NCBI RefSeq assembly: GCF_000308815.1
Contig: NZ_BAFX01000206.1
Location: 1-64,000 of the forward strand
DNA: 64,000 bases
Direction of reading: 5' to 3'
Source: Nocardia concava NBRC 100430
GTDB taxonomy: Bacteria > Actinomycetota > Actinomycetes > Mycobacteriales > Mycobacteriaceae
Made by a program: the position numbers and the translations under genes
The notes under the pieces: model-generated
Told to the model about the DNA's origin: nothing
The model's database searches: none
Seen by the model: the letters and a program-made list of their open reading frames with translations, nothing else
Shown: positions 16,125-24,448 of the stretch, piece after piece
Layout: every line of letters begins with the position of its first letter
Numbering within the stretch: the first letter of the stretch is position 1

Positions 16125-16985
16125 ATGATCCCGGCCACAGACGGGCTGCTGCGCCCGAGTGACGGTGACGCGCTGCGCGCTGAGCTGCGCGGACTCGCCG
16201 CCCTGTCCAAGCTGCCGGTCGTGTTCGGGGGTGAGGTGCACGCGGGCACGCTGGTGCTGAGCGAGTTCGTGGGCACCCGCACCAACAGCATGCGCGGGCT
16301 CGCGGTCGCGCCGAGTTCCGGTTTGGGCGGTTCCGCGGTGGCGACGGGCAAGCCGCGCTCGGTGGCCGACTACCGCTCGGCCTCGACCATCACTCACCAC
16401 TACGACGGGCCGGTGCTCGGCGAGGGGCTGCGCGCGGTGGTGGCGGTGCCGGTGGTGGTGAAGGGTGAGGCGCGCGCGGTGATCTACGTGGCCAATCGGG
16501 ATTCAGGGGTGATCGGCGACCGCATCGCCGACGAGATGGTGCAGGCCGGGCGGCGGCTCAGCACCGAGCTCGCGATCCGCGACGAGGTGGATCGGCGGCT
16601 GCGGCTGTCCTTCGCCCAGCAGGCATTGACGAGCGCCAATACGGTTGTCACCGAACAGCTTCGGGACCTGCACGCGGAATTGCGGGGCATCACCCAGGCA
16701 GTGTCGGAGCCCGCGGCGCGCTCGCGCCTGCGGGACGTAACCGAGAAACTCGCGCGCCTGGTGTCGGGCGTCGCCGCCCCCGACGATGCGGTGACGCTCG
16801 CACCCCGCGAATTGGATGTGCTCGCGCATGTCGCGCTGGGTTGTACCAATTCCGAAGCCGCACAGCGGCTTTCGGTGGGCGCGGAAACGGTGAAGAGCTA
16901 CCTGCGCAGCGCCATGACGAAACTCGGCGCCCATAATCGCCACGAGGCGGTCGTGCGAGCACGCCGCCTCGGGCTACTTCCGTAG
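16125..16985 (+). CDS. GAF domain LuxR-type transcriptional regulator
   Basis: 286 residues, ATG 16125 after GAAAGGGG. Residues about 20-150 are a GAF-like sensor (GLGGSAVATGKPRSVADY; LRAVVAVPVVVKGEARAVIYVAN), about 165-205 a helical linker, and about 222-286 a LuxR/GerE HTH (LAPRELDVLAHVALGCTNSE; TVKSYLRSAMTKLG). This is the actinobacterial helix-linker-GAF-LuxR type often found next to acyl-CoA metabolism genes. Divergent from the two acyl-CoA synthetase genes. Confidence 0.85.
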   Translation: MIPATDGLLRPSDGDALRAELRGLAALSKLPVVFGGEVHAGTLVLSEFVGTRTNSMRGLAVAPSSGLGGSAVATGKPRSVADYRSASTITHHYDGPVLGEGLRAVVAVPVVVKGEARAVIYVANRDSGVIGDRIADEMVQAGRRLSTELAIRDEVDRRLRLSFAQQALTSANTVVTEQLRDLHAELRGITQAVSEPAARSRLRDVTEKLARLVSGVAAPDDAVTLAPRELDVLAHVALGCTNSEAAQRLSVGAETVKSYLRSAMTKLGAHNRHEAVVRARRLGLLP

Positions 16986-16999
16986 TGTCACTTGATCTT

Positions 17000-17347
17000 T
17001 CAGTCTGCCACGAGGTGGCGGATGGTTTCGCCGCCCTTGGCGTGGTGGAGTCGGCCGAACTTGCTGTCCAGCAAGTGCGCCATGCTTTCTGCGGCTCCGA
17101 GGTAAGCATCCTCGGCGGTTCCCGCCCGGTGTGTGACCGCTACCGGTGGCTGGCCCTTCGGCCGCGCCTCGAGGGAACACTTCTTGTCTTCGGATCCACC
17201 CTTGTGGCCGTTCACATCGGTGATGTGGGCTTCTACCCGGGTGAGATGATCCGCGAATCGATCCAGAATCGAAGCGATGGAGTCAGTTGCTTCCTGGGCG
17301 ATCGCGCCGCCACCGACATGCTTGTCGGCGAAGACCTGGATTTGCAT
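17000..17347 (-). CDS. HPF/RaiA-family ribosome hibernation factor
   Basis: 115 residues from the ATG at 17347 (MQIQVFADKHVGG) with GGAG five bases upstream. Matches the N-terminal S30AE fold: the opening strand MQIQV, a helix ending DRFADHLTRVEAHI, the basic strand DKKCSLEARPKG, and a second helix with AAESMAHLLDSKFGRL. Such proteins bind the 30S decoding centre in stationary phase. The long C-terminal dimerisation domain of the main actinobacterial HPF is missing, so this is the short form. A small CTCGG-AATAG-CCGAG hairpin lies just upstream at 17362-17376. Confidence 0.8.
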   Translation of the reverse strand: MQIQVFADKHVGGGAIAQEATDSIASILDRFADHLTRVEAHITDVNGHKGGSEDKKCSLEARPKGQPPVAVTHRAGTAEDAYLGAAESMAHLLDSKFGRLHHAKGGETIRHLVAD

Positions 17348-17504
17348 GGCATCTCCAATCTCTCGGAATAGCCGAGAACTTGCTGACACCACAGACCCTA
17401 CTCGCTATTTGCGGCTTTCGCCGGTCTGAAAGATCACCTCTAAGGCACCTCTTATGAAAGGTAATGTGGCAAGCGAGCTTTGCGTTCGGCCCGTGTCTAC
17501 GGCC

Positions 17505-17936
17505 CTATCGCGGGATCGCGGTGAGTTCGCGGCCGGTGTCCTCCAGGTGATGCCCCTCGGCGCAGCACAGCGTCGCGCGGACCGGAGCCCCGCAGTCGGT
17601 GTGCGTGACCGCCAGCGGCGGACCCTCCGGCCCGGCCAGGTGCTTGTCGCCCCACTGCATGAGCGCGGTCAGCACCGGCTGTAGTTCCCGCCCCGCCGCG
17701 GTGAGCCGATACTCCTGCCGCGTGCGCGCACCGGGTTCGCGATAGTCGCGGCGCTCCAGGATCCCGGCCTCGACCAGCCCACGCAGCCTGCGCACCAGCA
17801 CCGCGCGCGGTGCGCCGGTGGCCTCCTGAATGGCGTCGAAGCGGCGCACGCCGAGGAACACCTCGCGCAGGGCCAGCAGCGACCATTGCTCGCCGATCAA
17901 TTCCAGGGTGGCGGCCACCGAACAGTTCCGTGCCAT
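17505..17936 (-). CDS. HxlR-family transcriptional regulator
   Basis: 143 residues; the N-terminal CSVAATLELIGEQWSLLALR with its conserved Cys and the wing YRLTAAGRELQPVL are diagnostic of HxlR winged-helix proteins. The C-terminal half has three more Cys (TDCG, TLCCAEGH), which could bind metal or sense redox. Divergent from the PaaI-type thioesterase gene (54 bp between starts), its likely target. Confidence 0.85.
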   Translation of the reverse strand: MARNCSVAATLELIGEQWSLLALREVFLGVRRFDAIQEATGAPRAVLVRRLRGLVEAGILERRDYREPGARTRQEYRLTAAGRELQPVLTALMQWGDKHLAGPEGPPLAVTHTDCGAPVRATLCCAEGHHLEDTGRELTAIPR

Positions 17937-17990
17937 GCTGTGATTCTACCTAGGTTCGCATTGTGAACTCAGAGTGTTAGGGTCCTGGAT

Positions 17991-18509
17991 ATGACGACCT
18001 TCGATGCCCCCGCCGGTTGGGGAGAAGCGCGCAGCAAGACCGTGCAGTGGTACGACCCCAAGGTCGGACTCGAGGCGGCGCCCGGCAAGACGGGCCTGGA
18101 ATACCTCACGGCCATGGCGAGCGGGGAGATCCCGGGCGCGCCGATCGCGGGGCTGATGAACATGCGCCCGATCAGCGCCGGGCCGGGTGACGTCGTATTC
18201 ACCTGCAGCCCAGACGAATCCCTGTACAACCCGATTGGGATGGTGCACGGCGGCGTCGCGTGCACGCTGCTGGACTCGGCGGCGGGGTGTGCCGTGCACA
18301 CCACGCTGGCGGCCGGGGTGGGCTACACCTCGATCGAGATCAAGGTGAGTTACCTGCGGCCCATCCACGCGCACACCGGGGAGATCCTCGCGCACGGCTG
18401 GGTCACCAAGCCGGGTAGGCGCGTCGCCTTCGCCGAGGCGGATCTGCGTGACGCGGACGGGACGCTGCTGGCCACTGCGACGAGCGCCTGCCTCATCATC
18501 GGCGCGTAG
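17991..18509 (+). CDS. PaaI-family hotdog thioesterase
   Basis: 172 residues with the hotdog signature GMVHGGVACTLLDSAAGCA and the strand YTSIEIKVSYLRPIHAHTG. Family members hydrolyse acyl- or aryl-CoA esters in the cytosol. The ATG at 17991 follows a region with an A/T-rich TAGGGTCCTGGATA but no strong RBS, so the leader is very short. Divergent from the HxlR regulator. Confidence 0.88.
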   Translation: MTTFDAPAGWGEARSKTVQWYDPKVGLEAAPGKTGLEYLTAMASGEIPGAPIAGLMNMRPISAGPGDVVFTCSPDESLYNPIGMVHGGVACTLLDSAAGCAVHTTLAAGVGYTSIEIKVSYLRPIHAHTGEILAHGWVTKPGRRVAFAEADLRDADGTLLATATSACLIIGA

Positions 18510-18527
18510 CCGTCGCGGCGGATCCGG

Positions 18528-19736
18528 TCAGCGGGTCGCGAGGTCCAGCACGGTGAGCGCCAGGTGTTCGGCCGCCAGTGGGTGGCCCAGAGCCTTCGCG
18601 GCCGCGGAAACGGCTGCGCGGGAATCGGATTCGGTGAGCAGCTCGGTGAGGGCGGTGCGCAGGTTGGCGACCGTGGCATCCTCGCCGACCAGGGCGCGGG
18701 CGGCATTGTGGTCGGCCAGGATTCGAGCGTTGCGGATCTGCTCGCCGCCGACCGAATGCGGGTAGGGGATCAAGACCGAGGGCTTGCCCAGGGTGGTGAG
18801 CTCGGCGAGAGTGCCTGCGCCGGAGCGGGATACGACGACATCGGTCAACGCCAGCACGTCGGGAAGCTCAGGGCCGATGAATTCACGGACCAGGTAGCGG
18901 CCGCGCACCTCCTCGGGGAGGGTGGCGGCGAGGTCGCGGACCTTCTCGTAGGACAGGCGGCCGCACTGGTGAATCACGTTGGCGGAGTTGAGGAGTTCGG
19001 GCAGCAGCCCGGCGATCAGGTCGTTGATCTGCACCGCGCCCTGCGCGCCGCCGGTGATGTACACGGTCGGCAGGCCGGGGGTGTAGCCGTCCCAGTCGAG
19101 GGCCTTGACGGCGGCGGTCGCGTCGCCGGTGGTGAGCGCGGGCCGAATCGGGTTGCCGGTGACCAGCGCCCGGCCCCGCACCTTGGCGGGCAGCATGTCG
19201 ATCGAGGCCTCGGAGCTGAGCGCGATGCGGTCGGCCATGCGGGCCAGCAGCAGGTTGGCCTTGCCGATGCCGGTGGTCTGCTCGTGGATCACCAGCGGGC
19301 GGCGGCGCAGCGCGGCGGCCATGCCGATCGGGGCGCAGACGTAGCCGCCGGTGCACAGCACGGCGTCCGGCCGGAACTTCCCGACCACGCCCTGGGCGGT
19401 GACGACGCTGACCGGCACCCGCAGGGCATCGCGAGCATTGTCCTTGTTGAGCATTTTGAGCGGATTGCGGTCGCGCCGTAGCTTTCCGGCCTTGATGCCG
19501 TTGAAGTCGATGTCGTTCTCCGCGGCCACCCGCTGTTCCAGGCTGTCGGGGACGCCGACCCACAGCACCTCGGCCTGCGCGCCCGCCTCCGCGGCCAGGT
19601 CGCGCAGCGCGCGCACCGCCGCCACGGCCGGATAGGTGTGCCCGCCCGTGCCGCCCCCGGCGACGATCACGCGGACCCGGCCACGATCGCCCAGGCGCCG
19701 CAGAATCGGGGCGCGGTCGGCGGCGGGATTCGACAT
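18528..19736 (-). CDS. MurG-like UDP-sugar glycosyltransferase (GT28 paralog)
   Basis: 402 residues from the ATG at 19736 behind a perfect AGGAGGATC; the ORF upstream of it is spurious. Glycine-rich GGGTGGHTYP at 27-36, HEQTTGIGKANLLLAR (MurG has HEQN), VTGNPIR, ITGGAQGAVQIN and the donor-site SRSGAGTLAE all match MurG, which adds GlcNAc to lipid I. It stands alone, outside any division/cell-wall cluster, and the acceptor-loop region differs (HEQTT for HEQN). It is therefore probably a second, specialised GT28 enzyme and not the essential murG. Confidence 0.8.
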   Translation of the reverse strand: MSNPAADRAPILRRLGDRGRVRVIVAGGGTGGHTYPAVAAVRALRDLAAEAGAQAEVLWVGVPDSLEQRVAAENDIDFNGIKAGKLRRDRNPLKMLNKDNARDALRVPVSVVTAQGVVGKFRPDAVLCTGGYVCAPIGMAAALRRRPLVIHEQTTGIGKANLLLARMADRIALSSEASIDMLPAKVRGRALVTGNPIRPALTTGDATAAVKALDWDGYTPGLPTVYITGGAQGAVQINDLIAGLLPELLNSANVIHQCGRLSYEKVRDLAATLPEEVRGRYLVREFIGPELPDVLALTDVVVSRSGAGTLAELTTLGKPSVLIPYPHSVGGEQIRNARILADHNAARALVGEDATVANLRTALTELLTESDSRAAVSAAAKALGHPLAAEHLALTVLDLATR

Positions 19737-19963
19737 GGACGATCCTCCTGGTGGGGCGGGCGGGTGTGGATGTGGCAGCGCCCAGGCTATCTCGACGGCG
19801 GCCGGGATGACTGGTCCGGCTGGTACTGGTCGGTCCGGTGCGATTGCGGGGTGTTGGCGAGACGGCAACGGGCCTCTACCATGGTTGTGACGCTGATCAC
19901 GTTGTCGCAGTGAGAGTTCTGCCGCGCTCCATCCACCCGGCGCCCAGCAAGAAGGCCCACGCA

Positions 19964-22120
19964 TTGAAGCCCTTCACCCTGCCCGATTTCTATACTCCCT
20001 TTCCGGCCCGCCTCAATCCCCATCACGAGTACGCCCGCGCGCAGGCCGCCGCGTGGGCGCTACGGATGGGCATGCTCGGTGAGCGCGGGGTCGACGGCAA
20101 ACCCATCTGGGACGCCGAGAAATTGGAGCGGATGGACTACGCGCTGCTGTGCGCCTACACCCATCCCGACTGCGACGCCGAGGTTTTGGCGCTGCTGACC
20201 GAGTGGTACATCTGGGTCTTCTACTTCGACGACTGGTTCCTCGCCCAGTACAAGACCACCCGCAATCGCGCCGAGGCCACCGAATACCTGCGGCGGCTGG
20301 AACTGTTCATGGGCGAACCGGGTTGTCCCGCACCGGAACCCGCGACGCCGTCGGAGGCGGGACTGGCCGACTGCTGGGCCCGCACCATTCCGGTCATGTC
20401 GGCGGACTGGCGGCGGCGCATGCGCGTCAGCACCCACAACCTGATGGTCGAATCCCTCTGGGAGCTGGACAATATCGCGCGCGACCGGGTGTCCAACCCG
20501 ATCGAGTATCTCGAGATGCGCCGCCGGGTGGGCGGTGCGCCCTGGTCCGCGGCCCTGGTGGAATTCGCCTGCGGCGCCGAGGTACCCGACCGGTTCGCGT
20601 CCGAGCGCCCGCTGCGGGTGCTGTGCGAAACCTTCTCCGACGCCGTGCATCTGCGCAACGATCTGTTCTCCTATGAACGAGAGGTCCGCGTCGAGGGCGA
20701 GAACGCGAACCTGGTGCTGGTGCTGGAACGGTTCCTGGGCCTGCCCACCCAGGCCGCGGCCGAGCTCACCAATGACGTGCTCACTTCGCGCCTCAAGCAA
20801 TTCGAGGACACCACGTTGGTCGAGGTGCCGCAGCTGTTCGCCGAGCGCGCGGCCACGCCCGCCGAGCAGCTGGCCGTGGCGCGCTACGCGCAGGGTCTGC
20901 AGGATTGGCAGACCGGCGGGCACGAGTGGCATCTGCGGTCGAGCCGGTACATGAACGGCGGGATCAACCGCGGTCCCAGCGGGCTGGGCAGCGCCTCCGC
21001 GCGGCTCGCGCCCGGACTGCGCGTGCAGCTGAATCAGCATGTGCCACCGCCCCGGACGCCCGGGCCGCTGCCGGTGCGCGGGCTCGTCGTGCCCGCCACC
21101 GTCGCGGTGAATCCGCACCTGGAGGCCGCGCGCGCCGATGTGGGCGATTGGGTCGCGGCCGTGGGCCTGCTGGATCCGGTGGTGGGCTGGACGGCCGAAT
21201 CGGTGGCCGACACCGACTTCGCCGCGCTCATGGCCATGGTCGGTCCCGGGGCCGGTGCGGCCGAGCTGATCTCGCGCACCCGCTGGACCGCCTGGGGGAC
21301 CTACGCCGACGATCTGGCCACGCGGGTCTTCCGTGCCGAGCCGGTCTCCGGGCGAGACCAGTTGCGGCGCTTGCCACTTCAGCTCGCCGATGCCCCACCG
21401 CCGCCCGGCATCCCGCTCGAGCTCGGCCTGTCCCGGCTGTGGCACGACACCGCACCCGGTCTCGACGGCCCCGCGCGGGATCGGTTGCGGGCGGCGCTGA
21501 TCGAGCTGATCGAGGGCTGGGAGGTGGTGCTGGAGAACGAAACCCGGCGACGCCTGCCCGATCCGGTCGACTATCTGGAGCTGCGGCGGCTGACCTCGGG
21601 CGGCCCGCTGTTCCGCGCGCTGGACACCCCGTCCGCGCCCGACTCGCCGCCCGTTGCCGGGGTTTCCGATCTCGCCGACGCCGGTATCATTCGGCAGCTG
21701 GAGAATTCGGCCCACGATTACGCGGCCCTGATCAACGACCTCTACTCCTATCAGAAGGAGATCGAATTCGACGGCGAGCTGCACAATCTGGTGTATCTCA
21801 CCCAATCGTTCCTGGGCTGTTCCCGGGAGCGCGCCGCCGATATCGTCGTCGATCTCGCCAACGAGCGTTTGCGGCAATTCGAATTCATTGCGCGTGAACA
21901 GATTCCGGGGTTCTTCGCCGATTACCGACTGTCCGGGCCGGTGCGGAGCGCGACGCTCGCGCATATCGACCGGCTGCGCCATCACATGGCGGGAAACGCG
22001 TACTGGCACAGCCGCACCGGCCGCTATGCCGAGCAGAAGCTGCGGGCGTCCCGGCGGCTGCCGCACCGCGCGCCCGGCCCCTTCGTCAGCGTGTTCGCCG
22101 ATCCGGCGGCCCGGCGCTGA
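19964..22120 (+). CDS. Two-domain terpene cyclase, germacradienol/geosmin synthase-like
   Basis: 718 residues if translation starts at the TTG at 19964 (LKPFTLPDFYTPFPARLNPH), which mirrors the N-terminus of geosmin synthases and follows AGAAGG; a longer in-frame ORF begins at 19838. The N-terminal class I cyclase domain has DDWFLAQYK and NDLFSYERE; the C-terminal domain has ADDLATRV and NDLYSYQKE. Geosmin synthase uses domain 1 to turn farnesyl diphosphate into germacradienol and domain 2 to form geosmin. Here the first Asp-rich motifs differ from the usual DDHFLE and DDYYP, so the product may not be geosmin. Followed 42 bp later by a polyprenyl synthetase remnant. Confidence 0.82.
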   Translation: MKPFTLPDFYTPFPARLNPHHEYARAQAAAWALRMGMLGERGVDGKPIWDAEKLERMDYALLCAYTHPDCDAEVLALLTEWYIWVFYFDDWFLAQYKTTRNRAEATEYLRRLELFMGEPGCPAPEPATPSEAGLADCWARTIPVMSADWRRRMRVSTHNLMVESLWELDNIARDRVSNPIEYLEMRRRVGGAPWSAALVEFACGAEVPDRFASERPLRVLCETFSDAVHLRNDLFSYEREVRVEGENANLVLVLERFLGLPTQAAAELTNDVLTSRLKQFEDTTLVEVPQLFAERAATPAEQLAVARYAQGLQDWQTGGHEWHLRSSRYMNGGINRGPSGLGSASARLAPGLRVQLNQHVPPPRTPGPLPVRGLVVPATVAVNPHLEAARADVGDWVAAVGLLDPVVGWTAESVADTDFAALMAMVGPGAGAAELISRTRWTAWGTYADDLATRVFRAEPVSGRDQLRRLPLQLADAPPPPGIPLELGLSRLWHDTAPGLDGPARDRLRAALIELIEGWEVVLENETRRRLPDPVDYLELRRLTSGGPLFRALDTPSAPDSPPVAGVSDLADAGIIRQLENSAHDYAALINDLYSYQKEIEFDGELHNLVYLTQSFLGCSRERAADIVVDLANERLRQFEFIAREQIPGFFADYRLSGPVRSATLAHIDRLRHHMAGNAYWHSRTGRYAEQKLRASRRLPHRAPGPFVSVFADPAARR

Positions 22121-22162
22121 GGCGTCGCGACCGCGTGTCCGCAGCAGTCACTGGAGGTTGCC

Positions 22163-22900
22163 ATGAGTTCGTCGACAGCGGCCGATCCCGCCTTCTCCCA
22201 CCGGGAAGGCAAGCGGGACAGCGTGATCGGACCCGGTGACCGCGCCCGATTCCTCTTACGCCGGGCCCAGTGCCTGACCACACCGCTCATGCGGGTCGCG
22301 GTCGACACCCTGCCCGAGGAATTGCGGGTGATGGCCGGATACCACCTGGGCTGGTGCGCCGCCGACGGCTCGGCCACCGCGGACCGCGCGGGCAAGGGGC
22401 TGCGGCCCGCGCTGGTCCTGGCGGCCGCCGCGGCCGCGGGCGCTCCACCGCGCGCCGCCCTGCATGCCGCCGCCGCGGTCGAGATGGTGCACAACTTCAC
22501 GCTGATTCACGAGGACGTCATGGACGGCGACACCGAGCGCCGCGGCCGCCCGACGGTGTGGCGGCTGTGGGGCGTCGATGACGCGGTGCTGGTCGGGGAC
22601 GCCTTGCACAGCCTGGCGATCTGGATCCTCGCCGATGGCCCCGCGGCGGCGCTGGGCGCGATCGCCCGGCTCGAGGACGCGGTCATCGAGGTGTGCCTGG
22701 AGCGGGACAAGGGTTCGGCCCTGCTGTCGTGCGCGTGTGCTGTCGGTGCGCTGTCCGCCGGTGCTCCCGCGGAGGTGGTGGCGGCTCTGGATCGGTTCGG
22801 CCGGGAGCTCGCGGATCCGCGATCGGGCGCGAGCGTCGAGCCCGGCCTGCCCGCCGCCGATTTGCTGGCGCTGGCGGATTGCGTCGGCGCGCGGCGATAA
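22163..22900 (+). CDS. Shortened polyprenyl synthetase family protein, probably inactive
   Basis: 245 residues with an intact frame and an N-terminal half typical of farnesyl/geranylgeranyl diphosphate synthases (GKGLRPALVLAAA; FTLIHEDVMDGD as first Asp-rich motif). Normal members are about 340 residues. The GQ-DL motif block after VIEVCL is absent, and after LDRFGREL the sequence jumps to a C-terminal LLALADCVGARR. The helices with the second DDxxD are therefore gone in what look like in-frame deletions. It should not make prenyl diphosphates unless it works with a partner. It probably once supplied the neighbouring cyclase. Confidence 0.75.
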   Translation: MSSSTAADPAFSHREGKRDSVIGPGDRARFLLRRAQCLTTPLMRVAVDTLPEELRVMAGYHLGWCAADGSATADRAGKGLRPALVLAAAAAAGAPPRAALHAAAAVEMVHNFTLIHEDVMDGDTERRGRPTVWRLWGVDDAVLVGDALHSLAIWILADGPAAALGAIARLEDAVIEVCLERDKGSALLSCACAVGALSAGAPAEVVAALDRFGRELADPRSGASVEPGLPAADLLALADCVGARR

Positions 22901-23174
22901 CAAATTCGACCGGACGGTTCATATTGCGCGGCAATATCTTTCCGTGATGCAACGGTCAAGCGCACTTGACTCGAACTCGTGGGACTAAAGTAATCAATTC
23001 ACCGGAATCCATTGCTCCAAAACAGCTGGGCTGTCACGATATCCCACACGCGGTGAGCGGGGCTCGGTGCGATTCACCGTCGAAATATCAACCAGGCGTG
23101 CGCTTTTCGCACTCGGTTTGTTTCCGGCTGCCACTACGCCTATTTCGCCATGCCTATTTCCCAGGAGTTCGAGC

Positions 23175-23999
23175 ATGACCACGGGAACTGCCGCCGGATC
23201 CGGGCGGCTGCCGGCGCTGGGCCACGAATCCGCCGGGGAATTGGTCCGGGAATTGGCGCAGGCCGCGGTCACCACGCGCACCGGGGTGCTGCGGGTGGCC
23301 GGGGAGCCGGGCGGAGACCTCTATGTCGTTCGCGGCCTGGTGGTCACGGTGGATTCGCCCGGCGCGCCCGGGGTGCGCGCATTGCTCGCGCGCCCCGGGC
23401 GCACCTCCACGGGACCGGCCGACCGGCATGTGGTGGCCATGATGGCCGCGCTGGACGGCTGCTTCGCCATCGCCTCGGGCTGGATCGGAAGTTGTTGCTG
23501 GCAGCCCGATTCCGCGCCGGACGGGCCCGAGGATCCGCCGGTGCCCGGCGTCGAACCCGGCTGGCTGCTGCTGGAGACCGAACGCCGGCTCGGCGCGCTC
23601 GCCCGCGGGCGCGTCTCGCCGCACCGCAATCACCTGCTGCTCACCGAGCGCGGGCGCACCCTGCTCAGCGGTCCCGGCGGCGGGCGGCGCCGCGAGATCC
23701 TGCTCTGGGCCAACGGCCGGCGCAGCTGCCGCGATATCTCGATGTTGTTGTCCCGCAGCCTGTATGCGGTCACCGTCGAGGTCACCCGGATGCTCGAGGA
23801 CGAACTGCTGGCCATCGCGCCGGTGACGGTCGAACCGCCGGTGGCCGAGATCGAGCCGAACCGCACCGGCGCGGTCCGCTTCCTGCTGCCGCGCCGCCGC
23901 CGCGGCGCCAGCGGCATCAACGACACATTTCCGCCGCGCCCGCCCCAGCCCGCGCGCGGCCAGCGACTCCTGACCCCGATAAGAACAGAGAGGGCGTAA
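23175..23999 (+). CDS. Unknown cytosolic protein paired with a Roadblock/LC7 protein (DUF4388-like N-terminus)
   Basis: 274 residues from the ATG at 23175 (CAGGAG upstream). The N-terminal half (AGELVRELAQAAVTTRTGVL, then LYVVRGLVVTVDSPGAPG) recalls the DUF4388/PatA-type domain often tied to small-GTPase signalling; this is a weak match by eye. The middle carries a helix-turn-helix-like INGR/LLWANGRRSCRDISMLL segment and the C-terminus is basic (RRRRGASG). Its stop overlaps the start of the Roadblock gene (TAATG), so the two products are made together. The 274 bp upstream contain no other gene. Confidence 0.65.
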   Translation: MTTGTAAGSGRLPALGHESAGELVRELAQAAVTTRTGVLRVAGEPGGDLYVVRGLVVTVDSPGAPGVRALLARPGRTSTGPADRHVVAMMAALDGCFAIASGWIGSCCWQPDSAPDGPEDPPVPGVEPGWLLLETERRLGALARGRVSPHRNHLLLTERGRTLLSGPGGGRRREILLWANGRRSCRDISMLLSRSLYAVTVEVTRMLEDELLAIAPVTVEPPVAEIEPNRTGAVRFLLPRRRRGASGINDTFPPRPPQPARGQRLLTPIRTERA

Positions 24000-24439
24000 T
24001 GAACACAACGAGCGGAGCCGGCGGACCCGGCAGCATGACCGACCGGGTCGCGACGCTGGTGAAGGTGCTGAGATCGGAGGTGCCCGACTGCATTGCCGCG
24101 GGCGCGATCGATATGGCCACCGGCATGCTGCTGGCGGTCGAGACCGTCGACAACCATCCGCAGGAGGTGCTCGATCTATTGGCCGCGGCCACGCTGGAAC
24201 TGTTCCAGGGCCGCAATGTGGTGATGATCGAGAACATCTGGAAGGAGCGGCGCGGAATCCGCTTGGAACGTCACTACTTCCAGGAGATTCTGGTCAACAG
24301 CGACAACCTCACCCACCTGTTCGTCCGCACCGAGAGCCGCGAGGACGTGGTCGTGGTGGTGGTGTGCCGCAAGTCGGTCAATGTCGGCATGCTCTTCGCG
24401 CAGGCGCGGCGGGTGCTCAAGGACATCGGCAGGCTGTGA
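23999..24439 (+). CDS. Roadblock/LC7-domain protein
   Basis: 146 residues; ATG shares one base with the upstream stop. After a Gly-rich N-terminus the sequence follows the Roadblock alpha/beta fold: VPDCIAAGAIDMATGMLLAV, then ALE/ATLELFQG, FVRTESREDVVVVVVCRK and a last helix FAQARRVLKDIG. Roadblock proteins regulate small Ras-like GTPases, as MglB does for MglA; in actinobacteria they appear in conservon-like operons. No GTPase gene follows directly here; the next gene is convergent. Confidence 0.75.
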   Translation: MNTTSGAGGPGSMTDRVATLVKVLRSEVPDCIAAGAIDMATGMLLAVETVDNHPQEVLDLLAAATLELFQGRNVVMIENIWKERRGIRLERHYFQEILVNSDNLTHLFVRTESREDVVVVVVCRKSVNVGMLFAQARRVLKDIGRL

Positions 24440-24448
24440 TCGAGGCGC

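Noticed and set aside
14390..16351. 653-residue form of the FadD-like enzyme
   Set aside because: The first 94 residues overlap the divergent GAF-LuxR gene and do not resemble acyl-CoA synthetases; the GTG at 16069 fits.
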